Source: Pandoraea horticolens
GTDB taxonomy: Bacteria > Pseudomonadota > Gammaproteobacteria > Burkholderiales > Burkholderiaceae
Length of the DNA stretch: 64,000 bases
Assembly (NCBI RefSeq): GCF_902459555.1
Contig: NZ_CABPSM010000024.1
Coordinates: 1-64,000 of the forward strand
Direction of reading: 5' to 3'
In this document: positions 9,258 to 18,486 of the stretch, piece by piece
How the letters are laid out: each line of letters starts with the position of its first letter
Position numbering within the stretch: position 1 is the stretch's first letter
The notes under the pieces: generated by a model
Databases searched by the model: none
What the model saw: only the letters and a program-made list of their open reading frames with translations
What the model was told of the DNA's origin: nothing
Made by a program: the position numbers and the translations under genes

Positions 9258-9805
9258 TTTTCCGAATTCTGTGGCGCCCCCAGCCCCCGCTGCATTGCCC
9301 AACGCCGCGCCACCGGCAGCCCGGCGGCAGCCTCGTCCGCCAGCACCCGCCTGAGTCGCTCGCTCAGGGCTGTGCCGGCTATCGGGGCAAAGCCCAGCCG
9401 TGCGTAGAACGGCGCGTTCCAGGGCACGTCGCGAAACGTCGTCAGCGTCAGCGCCGCCAACCCTGCGCGTATCGAATGCTCGATGGCTGCCGTGAGCAGC
9501 GACCGCCCCAGTCCACGCGACTGCCAATCGCGGTGCACCGACATCTCCCACACATGCAATTCGTCGCCGAAGATTTCGGCCTCGAGAAATGCGACCGGCG
9601 CGTCGCCCTGATCGACGGCCACCCACGCCGAGCCCTGCCCGATCAACTCACAGTGCCTTGCCAGCGGCGTCCCGTCACTGTCCGCCAGCCAGGCCAGATC
9701 CGGCAACGCACAAAACAATGCGCCCGCACTGCGCTCGATAAGCGGCAGTGCGGGCGCATCGTCCGGCGTTGCGAGGCGAACTCGCGCAGCCGGTATCGCC
9801 GTCAA
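9239..9805 (-). CDS. GNAT-family N-acetyltransferase
   Basis: A 188-residue GNAT-fold acetyltransferase, a family that moves the acetyl group of acetyl-CoA to an amine. It shows the order VRLATPDDAPALPLIERSAG, the beta-4 segment VWEMSVHRDWQSRGLGRSLL with the acetyl-CoA pyrophosphate-binding Q/RxxGxG/A loop (QSRGLG), and the late NAPFYARLGFAP motif. The substrate is not predictable. The start is a TTG at 9805 that overlaps the LysR stop codon (TTGA), so the gene is probably translated by coupling from the regulator mRNA. Its stop lies at the edge of the frameshifted HTH-repeat gene, and the last residues (SEKIVRQG) may have been altered at that junction. It probably belongs to the conserved chromosomal side. 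Confidence 0.85.
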   Translation of the reverse strand: MTAIPAARVRLATPDDAPALPLIERSAGALFCALPDLAWLADSDGTPLARHCELIGQGSAWVAVDQGDAPVAFLEAEIFGDELHVWEMSVHRDWQSRGLGRSLLTAAIEHSIRAGLAALTLTTFRDVPWNAPFYARLGFAPIAGTALSERLRRVLADEAAAGLPVARRWAMQRGLGAPQNSEKIVRQG

Positions 9806-10815
9806 ACCACCACCTCCTGCGGCGCCATTTCAGTGCCGTACGATGCCCAACGGCCATCGGCGCCGGTTGCCGCCACCGTCGGCTTGCACTGCACGGCAGT
9901 TTCGTCGAGCCCTTGCAGCAACGGACAACGTTCGAAGAGTTCGGCGATGAAGTCGACAAATACGCGAACCTTAGGCGACAAATGACGATTATGCGGATAC
10001 ACCGCCGAAATCGGCATGGGCGGCGGTTTCCATTGATGCAGCACCTCGACCAGTTGGCCGGATTGCAGATACGGAAGCGCCATGAAGCGCGCCAATTGCA
10101 CCGTGCCGAAGCCTCCGAGCCCCAGTTGCAGATAGGCTTCGGCGTCATTGACGGCGATGGGGCCCTGCATATTGATTTCGACTTCCTTGCCGTCCACGAG
10201 GAACTGCTCTTCGATGACGCGTCCCGTGCGACTCGAGAAGTAATGCACCGCAGTGTGGCGTTGCAGATCGTCGAGCGTATGTGGCATGCCCATGCGCTCC
10301 AGATACGCCGGTGACGCACACGTCAAGCTCTGGAACAAGCCCACACGCCGCGCGACGAGGCTCGAATCCTGAAGTGTGCCGACGCGCAACACGCAATCGA
10401 CCCCCTCCTGAATCAAATCGACCGGCTTATCGCCCATGCCGACCATGAGTTCGATTTCCGGATAGCGGTCGTGAAACTCGCATAACGACGGCAGCACCAC
10501 AAGCTTGGCGAGCGAGCCCGGCATGTCGACGCGCAGCTTGCCGCGCACGCGCTGGCTGCTCTCGCGGAACGACGATTCCGTCTCCTCGATATCCGCGAGG
10601 ATTCGCAGGCAGCGCTCGTAATAGGCCGCGCCGTCGGGCGTCAGGTTGAGCCGGCGAGTCGTGCGTTGCAGCAGTCGCGTGCCCAGATGTGCCTCGAGGT
10701 TTTGAATAATCGTGGTCACCGAGGTGCGCGGCAACCCGAGATTGTCGGCCGCGCGTGAAAAGCTGTTTGCCTCGACCACTCGTGTGAAGACCTGCATCGC
10801 TTGCAAGCGATCCAT
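9802..10815 (-). CDS. ceoR: LysR-type regulator of the RND efflux operon (CeoR/BpeT-like)
   Basis: A 337-residue LysR-type transcriptional regulator. The N-terminal winged HTH reads MDRLQAMQVFTRVVEANSFS, then AADNLGLPRTSVTTIIQNLE, followed by the effector-binding domain to about residue 300 and an extra 35-residue tail ending APQEVVV. The start at 10815 is chosen because it opens the canonical LysR N-terminus and has GGGGAAA just upstream. A longer frame to 10920 has no such support. It is divergent from an esterase-RND pump operon, the arrangement of ceoR/llpE-ceoAB-opcM in B. cenocepacia and bpeT/llpE-bpeEF-oprC in B. pseudomallei. There the regulator controls a pump for chloramphenicol, trimethoprim and quinolones, and salicylate-type compounds can induce the ceo system. 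Orthology is inferred from synteny and domain type. The gene is followed by a coupled GNAT gene. Confidence 0.85.
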   Translation of the reverse strand: MDRLQAMQVFTRVVEANSFSRAADNLGLPRTSVTTIIQNLEAHLGTRLLQRTTRRLNLTPDGAAYYERCLRILADIEETESSFRESSQRVRGKLRVDMPGSLAKLVVLPSLCEFHDRYPEIELMVGMGDKPVDLIQEGVDCVLRVGTLQDSSLVARRVGLFQSLTCASPAYLERMGMPHTLDDLQRHTAVHYFSSRTGRVIEEQFLVDGKEVEINMQGPIAVNDAEAYLQLGLGGFGTVQLARFMALPYLQSGQLVEVLHQWKPPPMPISAVYPHNRHLSPKVRVFVDFIAELFERCPLLQGLDETAVQCKPTVAATGADGRWASYGTEMAPQEVVV

Positions 10816-11020
10816 GATGTTTCCCCATTCAAAAAGCACTGTTGCACTGGCCGATCCGGCATTTTGTGTCCCCGCCCCCACGCATATGCATATTGGTCGG
10901 GGGCATAAGCCAATGCCCATAAGGCCGACACCGATTAGTCGAGCTGGCCGAACAGTGTTGCCAAATTATAGGCGTTTATCCCGATGTCCGTGGCCTCTAG
11001 ACTTCGCTCCATCGAATGTC
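10816..11020. promoter_or_regulatory. Divergent promoter region with palindrome
   Basis: This 205-bp region separates the LysR gene from llpE and should hold both promoters and the regulator binding site. The clearest element is the perfect 10-bp palindrome ATATGCATAT at 10884-10893, inside an AT-rich patch. A second AT-rich stretch (CCAAATTATAGGCG) lies near 10960. LysR sites are typically T-N11-A palindromes, and I did not identify one with certainty. Confidence 0.45.
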
Positions 11021-12004
11021 ATGAGAGGGGTATCGCTCGCGCGAACCCAAAGTTATATGTCAGCCAACGCCAAGTCGCATTCCGGGCGATCGGGACAACC
11101 GGGGCAAACGCACCGCACCGAAGATGGACTGCGCATCGAAGAGGTGAGCATCGCCGGCCATGTGGGCCCGGTGACGCTGCGCCTTTACCGGCCCACCAGC
11201 CCCGCCGCAGGTGCGGACTATGAGCATGCCGGCGAGCCCGGCGTGGTGGTGCCGCTCGAGGCGCATCTGCCCACCGTGCTGTACTTCCACGGCGGCGGCT
11301 TCTGCAAAGGGTCGCTCGACGACGGCGACGTCGCCGCGCGCTACCTGGCCTCGAACGTCCCGGCGCTGGTCGTCTCGGTCGGCTATTCGCTCGCACCGGA
11401 GCACCCGTTCCCTGCCGCGCCGGAAGACGCCTGGTGCGCCGCACTCTGGCTGCAACGCCACGCCCGCCGCTACGGCGCGAGTCCGCGCCGGTTGGCCGTG
11501 GTCGGTCACGACGCCGGCGGCAACATTGCTGCGGCACTCACGATGATCTCGCGCGATCGCGGCGAAGTGGCCGTTTCCGCACAGGTGCTGCTCGCCCCGC
11601 TGCTCGACCCCAGCATGACCCGCCTGGCCGACGGCCGCACGCCCAGCGATATCGAAGCGAACGAGTGTTCCAGGTGCTATCGCGCCTACCTGCCGCACGC
11701 CACGCAGCGCTTGCATCCGTATGCCGCACCGCTCGAATCGCGCCGTCTCGCGGGCCTGCCGCCCACGTTGATCGCATCTGCCGAACACGACCTGCTGCAC
11801 GTCGAAGCCGAAAAATACGCTGCCGAACTCATCGCGGCCGGCGTGCCGACACAGGTCACGCGCCATCGCAGCGCTTCCCACCACGGCCTGGCCGCTCTGC
11901 CCGCCGCGTTGCGGGAAGTGGCCGCGTTCCTGACACGCCGGCTGGCACCCCCGCCGCCGGCTCTACCCAGTGAGTCCATCCGATCCCGGAGCTTTCAAAA
12001 ATGA
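11021..12004 (+). CDS. llpE: HSL-type alpha/beta-hydrolase, LlpE-like, with atypical nucleophile site
   Basis: A 327-residue hormone-sensitive-lipase-type alpha/beta-hydrolase. The oxyanion motif HGGG is at residues 90-93 (YFHGGGF). The nucleophile elbow, normally GDSAGG, reads GHDAGG: Asp164 (GAC at 11510-11512) takes the place of the catalytic Ser. Likely acid and base residues are in SAEHDLLHVEAEKY and SASHHGL. So it is either a non-classical hydrolase using Asp, as some other alpha/beta-hydrolases do, or a catalytically dead homolog. It is the first gene of the efflux operon and overlaps the adaptor gene by four bases (ATGA at 12001-12004), as llpE does in Burkholderia bpeEF/ceoAB operons. 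Starts at 11021 or 11057 are both possible; neither has a strong ribosome site. Confidence 0.85.
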   Translation: MRGVSLARTQSYMSANAKSHSGRSGQPGQTHRTEDGLRIEEVSIAGHVGPVTLRLYRPTSPAAGADYEHAGEPGVVVPLEAHLPTVLYFHGGGFCKGSLDDGDVAARYLASNVPALVVSVGYSLAPEHPFPAAPEDAWCAALWLQRHARRYGASPRRLAVVGHDAGGNIAAALTMISRDRGEVAVSAQVLLAPLLDPSMTRLADGRTPSDIEANECSRCYRAYLPHATQRLHPYAAPLESRRLAGLPPTLIASAEHDLLHVEAEKYAAELIAAGVPTQVTRHRSASHHGLAALPAALREVAAFLTRRLAPPPPALPSESIRSRSFQK

Positions 12005-13350
12005 CCACCCTCGCTCGCAAACCTGTACTCATTGCCGCCGCCGCTACGCTAGCGCTCCTGGCCATCGGCACGCTCACCGTCGTGCGCGTCGACGCCAGCA
12101 CGCCCGCCGCCCAAGTCATGCCGACTGCGGAAGTGGATGTGGCCAACGTGATCTCGCGCACCGTGACCGACTGGCAGAGCTATTCCGGCCGGCTCGACGC
12201 AGTGGATCGCGTCGATATCAAGCCGCTCGTGTCAGGCACCATCACCGCCGTGCATTTCAAGGACGGTCAACTCGTGAAGAAGGGTGACGCCCTCTTTACG
12301 ATCGACCCGCGTCCGTATGCGGCCGAAGTGGACCGTGCAGCGGCGCAACTCGCGTCGGCGCAGGCCCGTGACGTCTTCACCAGCACCGACCTCGCCCGTG
12401 CACAGCGCCTGATTGCGGATAACGCCATCGCGAAGAAGGACTTCGACCAGAAGGAAAACGCCGCGCGGGAAGCCGTAGCCAACGTGAAGGCGGCGAAGGC
12501 CGCGCTGGAGACGGCGCGCATCAATCTGGGCTACACGCAGATCGTGGCGCCGGTCGCCGGTCGGGTGTCGCGTGCAGAGATTACGGTCGGCAACACCGTG
12601 TCGGCCGGCGCACAATCGCCCGCGCTGACCACGGTGGTGTCGGTCTCGCCGATCTACGCGGCGTTCGACGTCGACGAGCAGACCTATCTGCGTTATCTCT
12701 CGCGCGATACGGCCAAAACGAGCGGCGTGCCCGTCGATCTGGGCCTCGCCAACGAAACGGGCTACTCGCGCAAGGGCACCGTGTATTCCGTGGATAACCG
12801 CTTCGACACCACGTCGGGCACGATCCGCGTGCGTGCGCGCTTCGACAACGCCGACGGCGCGCTCCTGCCGGGGTTGTACGCCCGCATTCGCGTGGGTGGT
12901 GGCGAACCCCATCCGGCGCTGCTCGTGGACGAAGCCGCTGTCGGCACGGACCAGAGCAAGAAGTTCGTGATGGTCGTTGATCCGCAAAACAAGGTGCAGT
13001 ACCGCGAAGTTCAGTTGGGCGAGCGCCACGGCGGTCTCGTGGAGATCGCCGCAGGTCTGAAGGATGGCGAACGCATCGTCGTGAACGGTCTGCAACGCGT
13101 GCGTCCGGGCGACGCGGTCTCGCCGAAGACCGTGAAGATGGCTGGCGACACCGGCGACGTCCATGATGTGGCGGCCACCGCGGTCGCCGCCAGCGACACC
13201 GCCAATGCGGCGGGCAAAACCGCCACGCCGGCCGCAAACAACGCCAACGCCACACAGAAGACTTCGCAGACTCGCAGCAAGGATGGTGCCGCCACACGTT
13301 CGGCCGCAGCCCAGACGGGCGCGGTGACGAAGACGGCGTCGCGTTCGTAA
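12001..13350 (+). CDS. ceoA: RND efflux periplasmic adaptor (CeoA/BpeE-like)
   Basis: A 449-residue membrane fusion protein that links the inner-membrane RND pump to the outer-membrane channel. Residues 1-30 form a single N-terminal hydrophobic anchor or signal with no lipobox cysteine. Then follow the two lipoyl half-motifs (RVDIKPLVSGTITAVHFKDG and GYTQIVAPVAGRVSRAEIT) flanking an alpha-hairpin at about residues 105-170, the beta-barrel domain, and the membrane-proximal domain ending GERIVVNGLQRVRPGDAV. After about residue 385 there is an unusual 65-residue tail of Ala, Thr, Asn and Ser. It overlaps llpE by 4 bp. A 110-bp gap with short GTTC(T/G)TAAC and CCGTTC-type repeats separates it from the pump gene. 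By family, substrates would include chloramphenicol, trimethoprim and fluoroquinolones. Confidence 0.92.
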   Translation: MTTLARKPVLIAAAATLALLAIGTLTVVRVDASTPAAQVMPTAEVDVANVISRTVTDWQSYSGRLDAVDRVDIKPLVSGTITAVHFKDGQLVKKGDALFTIDPRPYAAEVDRAAAQLASAQARDVFTSTDLARAQRLIADNAIAKKDFDQKENAAREAVANVKAAKAALETARINLGYTQIVAPVAGRVSRAEITVGNTVSAGAQSPALTTVVSVSPIYAAFDVDEQTYLRYLSRDTAKTSGVPVDLGLANETGYSRKGTVYSVDNRFDTTSGTIRVRARFDNADGALLPGLYARIRVGGGEPHPALLVDEAAVGTDQSKKFVMVVDPQNKVQYREVQLGERHGGLVEIAAGLKDGERIVVNGLQRVRPGDAVSPKTVKMAGDTGDVHDVAATAVAASDTANAAGKTATPAANNANATQKTSQTRSKDGAATRSAAAQTGAVTKTASRS

Positions 13351-13460
13351 TGTTCTTAACGTTCTCAGTGTTCGTAACGCGCATACCGTTCATACCGTTC
13401 GTAAGTCGCGTGCAGGCACACGTATTCATTGCACGCTGAACGACACCCCAGACTTTCGTC

Positions 13461-16400
13461 ATGAACATCTCAAAATTCTTTATCGACCGACCCATCTTTG
13501 CGGGGGTTCTTTCGGTCATCACGCTACTGGCCGGCTTGATCGCCGTGTTCCAGTTGCCGATCTCGGAGTACCCGGAAGTGGTTCCGCCGTCGGTCGTCGT
13601 GCATGCCCAGTACCCCGGCGCGAACCCGAAGGTGATCGCCGAGACGGTGGCTTCGCCGCTCGAAGAGCAGATCAACGGCGTGGAAAACATGCTGTACATG
13701 CAGTCGCAGGCCAACAGCGACGGCAACCTCACCACAACCGTGACCTTCCGTCTGGGCACCGACCCGGACAAGGCGCAGCAACTCGTGCAGAACCGTGTCT
13801 CGCAAGCGCTGCCGCGCCTGCCCGACGACGTGCAGCGCCTTGGCGTAACGACCATCAAGTCCTCGCCCACGCTCACGATGGTGGTGCACCTGATCTCGCC
13901 GAACGACCGTTACGACATGACCTACCTGCGCAACTACGCGCTCATCAACGTCAAGGATCGCCTCTCGCGGATCAAGGGCGTGGGTGAAGTGCAGTTGTGG
14001 GGGGCGGGTGACTACTCGATGCGTGTGTGGCTCGATCCAGCCAAGGTCGCCCAGCGCGGCCTGACCGCGTCGGACGTGGTGAAGGCCATTCGCGAGCAAA
14101 ACGTGCAGGTTGCCGCCGGTGTGATCGGCGCGACGCCGGCCGGCCCGAATACGCCGCTGCAACTGAACGTGAATGCGCGCGGCCGATTGAACACGGAAGA
14201 AGAGTTCCGCGACATCATCCTGAAGACTTCGCCGGACGGCGCCGTCACGCATCTGAGCGACGTGGCCCGCGTGCAGCTCGACGCCTCGTCCTACAGCCTG
14301 CGCTCGTTGCTCGACAACAAGCCGGCCGTGGGCCTCGGTATCAACCAATCGCCGGGCGCGAACTCGCTGCAAATCTCGGACGATGTCCGCGCAGCGATGG
14401 CCGATCTGCAGAAAGATATGCCGCCGGGTGTGGAATACCGCATCGAGTATGACCCGACGCAGTTCGTACGCTCGTCGATCAACGCCGTGGTGCACACGCT
14501 GCTCGAAGCCATCGCCCTGGTGGTGCTGGTGGTGATCGTGTTCCTGCAAACGTGGCGTGCGTCGATCATTCCGCTGCTCGCCGTGCCGGTGTCGATCGTG
14601 GGCACGTTTGCCCTGCTGCTCGGCTTCGGTTACTCGATCAACGCGTTGTCGCTGTTCGGGATGGTGCTCGCCATCGGTATCGTGGTCGACGATGCGATCG
14701 TGGTCGTCGAAAACGTGGAACGGAACATCGCGGCCGGACTTTCACCGAAGGAGGCGACCTACCAGGCGATGCGGGAAGTGAGCGGTCCGATTATCGCGAT
14801 TGCGCTCACGCTGGTGGCAGTGTTCGTGCCGCTCGCCTTTATGTCGGGTCTCACGGGTCAGTTCTACAAGCAGTTCGCCATGACCATCGCCATCTCGACG
14901 GTGATCTCGGCCTTCAACTCGCTCACGCTCTCGCCGGCCATGGCCGCCCTGCTGCTCAAGGACCATCACGCCAAGCCGGACTGGCTCACGCGTCAGATGA
15001 ACCGTTATCTGGGTGGCTTCTTCGGCGCGTTCAACCGCGTGTTCCATCGCGGTTCGGAAAAGTACGGCCAGGGCGTGACCCGCGTGATCGGCCGCAAGGC
15101 CGTCATGATGGCGATCTTCGCGGTGCTGCTCGGCATCACGGTACTGCTGGGTAAGGTTGTCCCGGGCGGCTTCGTGCCGGCGCAGGACAAGGAGTATCTG
15201 ATTGCGTTTGCCCAGTTGCCCAACGGCGCGTCGCTCGACCGCACCGACAAGGTGATCCGCGACATGTCGGCCATCGCCCTGAAGACCCCTGGCGTGAAGA
15301 GTGCCGTGGCGTTCCCGGGCATGTCGGTCAACGGCTTTACCAATTCGTCGTCGGCAGGCATCGTGTTCGTCACGCTCAAGCCGTTTAGCGAACGTAAGGA
15401 CAAATCACTGTCGGCCGCCGCCATCGCCGCGAAACTCAACGGCGAATATTCGAAGAACAAGGACTCGTTCATCGCGGTGTTCCCGCCTCCGCCGGTGCTG
15501 GGTCTGGGTACGCTCGGCGGCTTCAAGTTGCAGGTCGAAGACCGCGGTGCGCTCGGCTACGAAGCCTTGAACGACGCTACGCAGGCATTCATCAAGAAGG
15601 CATCGCAGACGAAGGAGTTGGGCCCGACGTTCTCGTCGTACCAGATCAACGTGCCGCAACTGAATGTGGATCTCGACCGCGTGAAGGCCAAGCAATTGGG
15701 TGTGCCGATCACCGACGTATTCGACACGATGCAGATCTACCTCGGCTCGCTGTATGTGAACGACTTCAATAAATTCGGTCGCGTGTATCAGGTTCGCGTG
15801 CAAGCCGACGCGCCGTTCCGTGCGCACGCCGATGACATCGGCCTGCTCAAGACGCGCAACGGCAATGGCGACATGGTGCCGCTCTCGTCACTGGTGAAAG
15901 TCTCGCCGACGTACGGTCCGGAAATGGTGGTGCGTTACAACGGCTACACCGCGGCCGACATCAACGGCGGCCCAGCCCCGGGTTACTCGTCGGGTCAGGC
16001 GCAAGCCGCTGTGGAACGCATTGCGGCCGAAACGCTGCCGCGCGGTGTGAAGTTCGAATGGACCGACCTGACGTATCAGCAGATTCTCGCGGGCGATTCG
16101 GCGCTGTGGGTGTTCCCGATCTCCGTGCTGCTGGTGTTCCTGGTGCTGGCCGCGCAGTACGAAAGCCTGACGCTGCCACTGGCCGTGATCATGATCGTGC
16201 CGATGAGCATCATGTCTGCGCTGTTCGGGGTTTGGCTCACACGGGGCGATAACAACATCTTCACGCAGATCGGTTTGATGGTGCTGGTGGGGCTGTCGGC
16301 GAAGAACGCGATTCTGATCGTGGAATTCGCCCGGGAACTGGAAATGCAAGGCCGTACCGCAATCGCTGCCGCTATCGAGGCAAGCCGCCTGCGTCTGCGC

Positions 16401-16646
16401 CCGATTCTGATGACGTCCATCGCGTTCATCATGGGTGTGGTGCCGCTGGTGACGTCGACCGGTGCGGGTTCGGAAATGCGTCATGCCATGGGCGTGGCCG
16501 TGTTCTTCGGCATGATCGGTGTGACCGGTTTCGGTCTGATCCTGACGCCGGTGTTCTACGTGCTGCTCCGTACGCTGGCAGGCAAAAAGCCGCTGCATAG
16601 TGCGCACGCGTCGACCATGCCCGCCAACGTCAAGGCCGAAGTCTGA
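13461..16646 (+). CDS. ceoB: RND multidrug efflux permease (CeoB/BpeF-like, HAE1)
   Basis: A 1061-residue inner-membrane proton/drug antiporter of the RND HAE1 family, full length for the family. It begins MNISKFFIDRPIFAGVLSVI with TM1. Large periplasmic loops follow TM1 and TM7. TM4 carries the proton-relay pair in GIVVDDAIVVVENVERN, and the second-half counterpart GLSAKNAILIVEFARE is present, as are the repeated IPLLAVPVSIVGTFALL and LPLAVIMIVPMSIMSALFGVW helices. No disruption is seen. The pump is predicted to work as a trimer with the adaptor encoded upstream and the channel encoded 3 bp downstream. Ribosome-site quality before 13461 is modest. The gene keeps the high-GC codon use of the surrounding chromosomal block. 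Confidence 0.96.
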   Translation: MNISKFFIDRPIFAGVLSVITLLAGLIAVFQLPISEYPEVVPPSVVVHAQYPGANPKVIAETVASPLEEQINGVENMLYMQSQANSDGNLTTTVTFRLGTDPDKAQQLVQNRVSQALPRLPDDVQRLGVTTIKSSPTLTMVVHLISPNDRYDMTYLRNYALINVKDRLSRIKGVGEVQLWGAGDYSMRVWLDPAKVAQRGLTASDVVKAIREQNVQVAAGVIGATPAGPNTPLQLNVNARGRLNTEEEFRDIILKTSPDGAVTHLSDVARVQLDASSYSLRSLLDNKPAVGLGINQSPGANSLQISDDVRAAMADLQKDMPPGVEYRIEYDPTQFVRSSINAVVHTLLEAIALVVLVVIVFLQTWRASIIPLLAVPVSIVGTFALLLGFGYSINALSLFGMVLAIGIVVDDAIVVVENVERNIAAGLSPKEATYQAMREVSGPIIAIALTLVAVFVPLAFMSGLTGQFYKQFAMTIAISTVISAFNSLTLSPAMAALLLKDHHAKPDWLTRQMNRYLGGFFGAFNRVFHRGSEKYGQGVTRVIGRKAVMMAIFAVLLGITVLLGKVVPGGFVPAQDKEYLIAFAQLPNGASLDRTDKVIRDMSAIALKTPGVKSAVAFPGMSVNGFTNSSSAGIVFVTLKPFSERKDKSLSAAAIAAKLNGEYSKNKDSFIAVFPPPPVLGLGTLGGFKLQVEDRGALGYEALNDATQAFIKKASQTKELGPTFSSYQINVPQLNVDLDRVKAKQLGVPITDVFDTMQIYLGSLYVNDFNKFGRVYQVRVQADAPFRAHADDIGLLKTRNGNGDMVPLSSLVKVSPTYGPEMVVRYNGYTAADINGGPAPGYSSGQAQAAVERIAAETLPRGVKFEWTDLTYQQILAGDSALWVFPISVLLVFLVLAAQYESLTLPLAVIMIVPMSIMSALFGVWLTRGDNNIFTQIGLMVLVGLSAKNAILIVEFARELEMQGRTAIAAAIEASRLRLRPILMTSIAFIMGVVPLVTSTGAGSEMRHAMGVAVFFGMIGVTGFGLILTPVFYVLLRTLAGKKPLHSAHASTMPANVKAEV

Positions 16647-16658
16647 AGGATGCCAATC

Positions 16659-18218
16659 ATGCAATCGCAATGGATCAAACGCAGTCTGGGTGTCTCGAGC
16701 CTGCTCGGTACCCTGCTGGTGGTGGCGGGCTGCTCGATGGCCCCCACGTACGAAGTGCCGAAGGTGACCGATAAAGGCACACCGACGACCTTCAAGGAAG
16801 CCGCGCTCCCGGCCAGTGAAGCCGGGACCTGGAAGACCGCAGAGCCCTCCGAGGCCGTGGCGCGCGGCGAATGGTGGAAGGTGTTCGGCGACGCCACGCT
16901 CGACCAGCTCGAAGCAGACGCACTGTCCGCCAACCAGAACCTGAAGGCCGCCGCCGCCCGCGTGCAACAAGCGCGCGGTGTGCAGCGTCAGGCCCGCGCC
17001 GCCCTTTTCCCGACGCTCGACGCCGGGTTCGGTCCCACCCGTCAGAAGGTCTCGCCGGCCTCGCAGCTTCAGCCGGACGGCACGAATATCGCGCCGTTCA
17101 CGCTGTGGCGGGCGCAAGCGAGCGTCGGCTACGAGGTCGATCTGTTTGGACGCGTGTCGGATAACGTCGCCGCCGCCCGTGCAGACGCCGAACAAAGCGA
17201 AGCGTTGTTCCACTCGGTGCAGCTCGCGCTGCAAGCCGACGTCGCGCAGAACTACTTCAACCTGCGCGAACTCGATGCCGAACAGGCGCTGTACACGCAG
17301 ACGGTAACGCTGCGCGAAGAGGCCCTCAAGCTGGTGCAACGACGCTTTACCGAAGGCGATATCGGCGAGTTGGACGTAGCACGCGCCAAGGCCGAACTGG
17401 CCACGGCGCAATCCGACGCGCTGGCCGTCGCCCGCCTGCGCGCGGCGTCTGAACACAGCCTGGCCATTCTGCTCGGCAAGACGCCGGCGGAATTCACGTT
17501 CGCGCCGTCGCCGCTCGTGCCTGTCGCGGTGCGCATTCCCGCAGGACTGCCGTCGGCGTTGCTCGAACGGCGTCCGGATATCGCAGCAGCCGAACGGGCG
17601 ATGGCCGCTGCAAACGCACGCATCGGCGTTGCGAAAGCCGCGTTCTTCCCGTCGCTCTCGCTGACCGGCTCGGGCGGTTTCGAAGCCGCCACTCTGGGCG
17701 ACCTGTTCAACTGGTCGAGCCGCACGTTCTTGCTGGGTCCGGTGGTCGGCGGTCTGCTCTCGATGCCGATCTTCGACGGCGGTGCACGCAGCGGCAATCT
17801 GTCGCGTGCCCGTGCTCAGTACGAAGAGGACGTGGCGAACTACCGTCAACAGGTGCTCGTAGCGTTCCAGGAAGTCGAAGACAACCTGTCGAATCTACGT
17901 CTGCTTGCGGCGCAAACTCGCGCCCAGGACGACGCCGTGAAATCGTCGAACCGTGCTGCGCAACTCTCGCGCACGCAGTATCAGGAGGGCTCGATTGCTT
18001 ACCTCGACGTCATCGATGCCGAGCGCACGGTGCTGCAGTCGCAACGCAGCGCTGCCCAGCTCGCGGGTGCGCAAGCCGTGTCGACCGTCAACCTGATCCG
18101 TGCTCTCGGCGGCGGTTGGGGGGATGTGCCAGCGGCCAACACGCCGGCGACGCCTGCGCCCTCTGCCCCGGCAACGGCAGCCTCCCCCGGCGGCAATGCC
18201 ACCGTGGCCGTTCGCTGA
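16659..18218 (+). CDS. opcM: RND outer-membrane channel lipoprotein (OpcM/OprC-like, NodT family)
   Basis: A 519-residue outer-membrane factor of the NodT/OprM type. The start at 16659 is chosen because GAAGGA lies 9 bp upstream; an ATG at 16650 directly abuts that ribosome site. A lipoprotein signal ends in the lipobox VVAGC, so the mature protein is acylated on that Cys. Two OEP domains follow, with WWKVFGDATLDQLEADALSAN, the conserved YEVDLFGRVSDN, the LLERRPDIAAAERAMAAANA hinge and GGLLSMPIFDGGARSGNL. The last 35 residues are rich in Ala and Pro. It closes the llpE-ceoA-ceoB-opcM operon and gives the trimeric tunnel through which the pump discharges drugs. Confidence 0.94.
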   Translation: MQSQWIKRSLGVSSLLGTLLVVAGCSMAPTYEVPKVTDKGTPTTFKEAALPASEAGTWKTAEPSEAVARGEWWKVFGDATLDQLEADALSANQNLKAAAARVQQARGVQRQARAALFPTLDAGFGPTRQKVSPASQLQPDGTNIAPFTLWRAQASVGYEVDLFGRVSDNVAAARADAEQSEALFHSVQLALQADVAQNYFNLRELDAEQALYTQTVTLREEALKLVQRRFTEGDIGELDVARAKAELATAQSDALAVARLRAASEHSLAILLGKTPAEFTFAPSPLVPVAVRIPAGLPSALLERRPDIAAAERAMAAANARIGVAKAAFFPSLSLTGSGGFEAATLGDLFNWSSRTFLLGPVVGGLLSMPIFDGGARSGNLSRARAQYEEDVANYRQQVLVAFQEVEDNLSNLRLLAAQTRAQDDAVKSSNRAAQLSRTQYQEGSIAYLDVIDAERTVLQSQRSAAQLAGAQAVSTVNLIRALGGGWGDVPAANTPATPAPSAPATAASPGGNATVAVR

Positions 18219-18454
18219 TTGGCGTACGTAACTCGATAGAACGTCAGCAAGACAGGCGTGACGCGCCCGACGTACCGGGCCGTCACCCAGCATCGGACGC
18301 ATCGAACCGGCGGCCGCACTCGTGTCCCCCAAGACGAGTGGCGCGCCGACCCGCCCCCGACGCGCGCCAAGCACGCCGCCGGTTTCGATGCACCCGATCA
18401 TCGGTTGGTAAGTACCGGAAAGGTTTCTTCCCTGCGTCCCTGCTCGCCCGGCGC

Positions 18455-18486
18455 ATGCCCGAATCGGCATGACCGGGCATTTTTTT
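18455..18486 (+). terminator. Rho-independent terminator after the efflux operon
   Basis: ATGCCCG (18455-18461) pairs with CGGGCAT (18474-18480) around a 12-base loop and is followed by six T (18481-18486). It lies about 240 bp after the opcM stop. The DNA between opcM and this hairpin, and from here to about 18700, contains no supported gene. Confidence 0.7.

Noticed and set aside
9239..9626. Long leftward protein spanning the GNAT gene and repeat gene N-terminus
   Set aside because: Its first 120 residues are an Ala/Gly/Arg-rich shadow of the GNAT gene; only the part after about 9257 matches the HTH-repeat family.
13524..14549. Leftward His/Arg-rich ORF antisense to the RND pump
   Set aside because: It is a typical high-GC shadow of a well-supported transporter gene.
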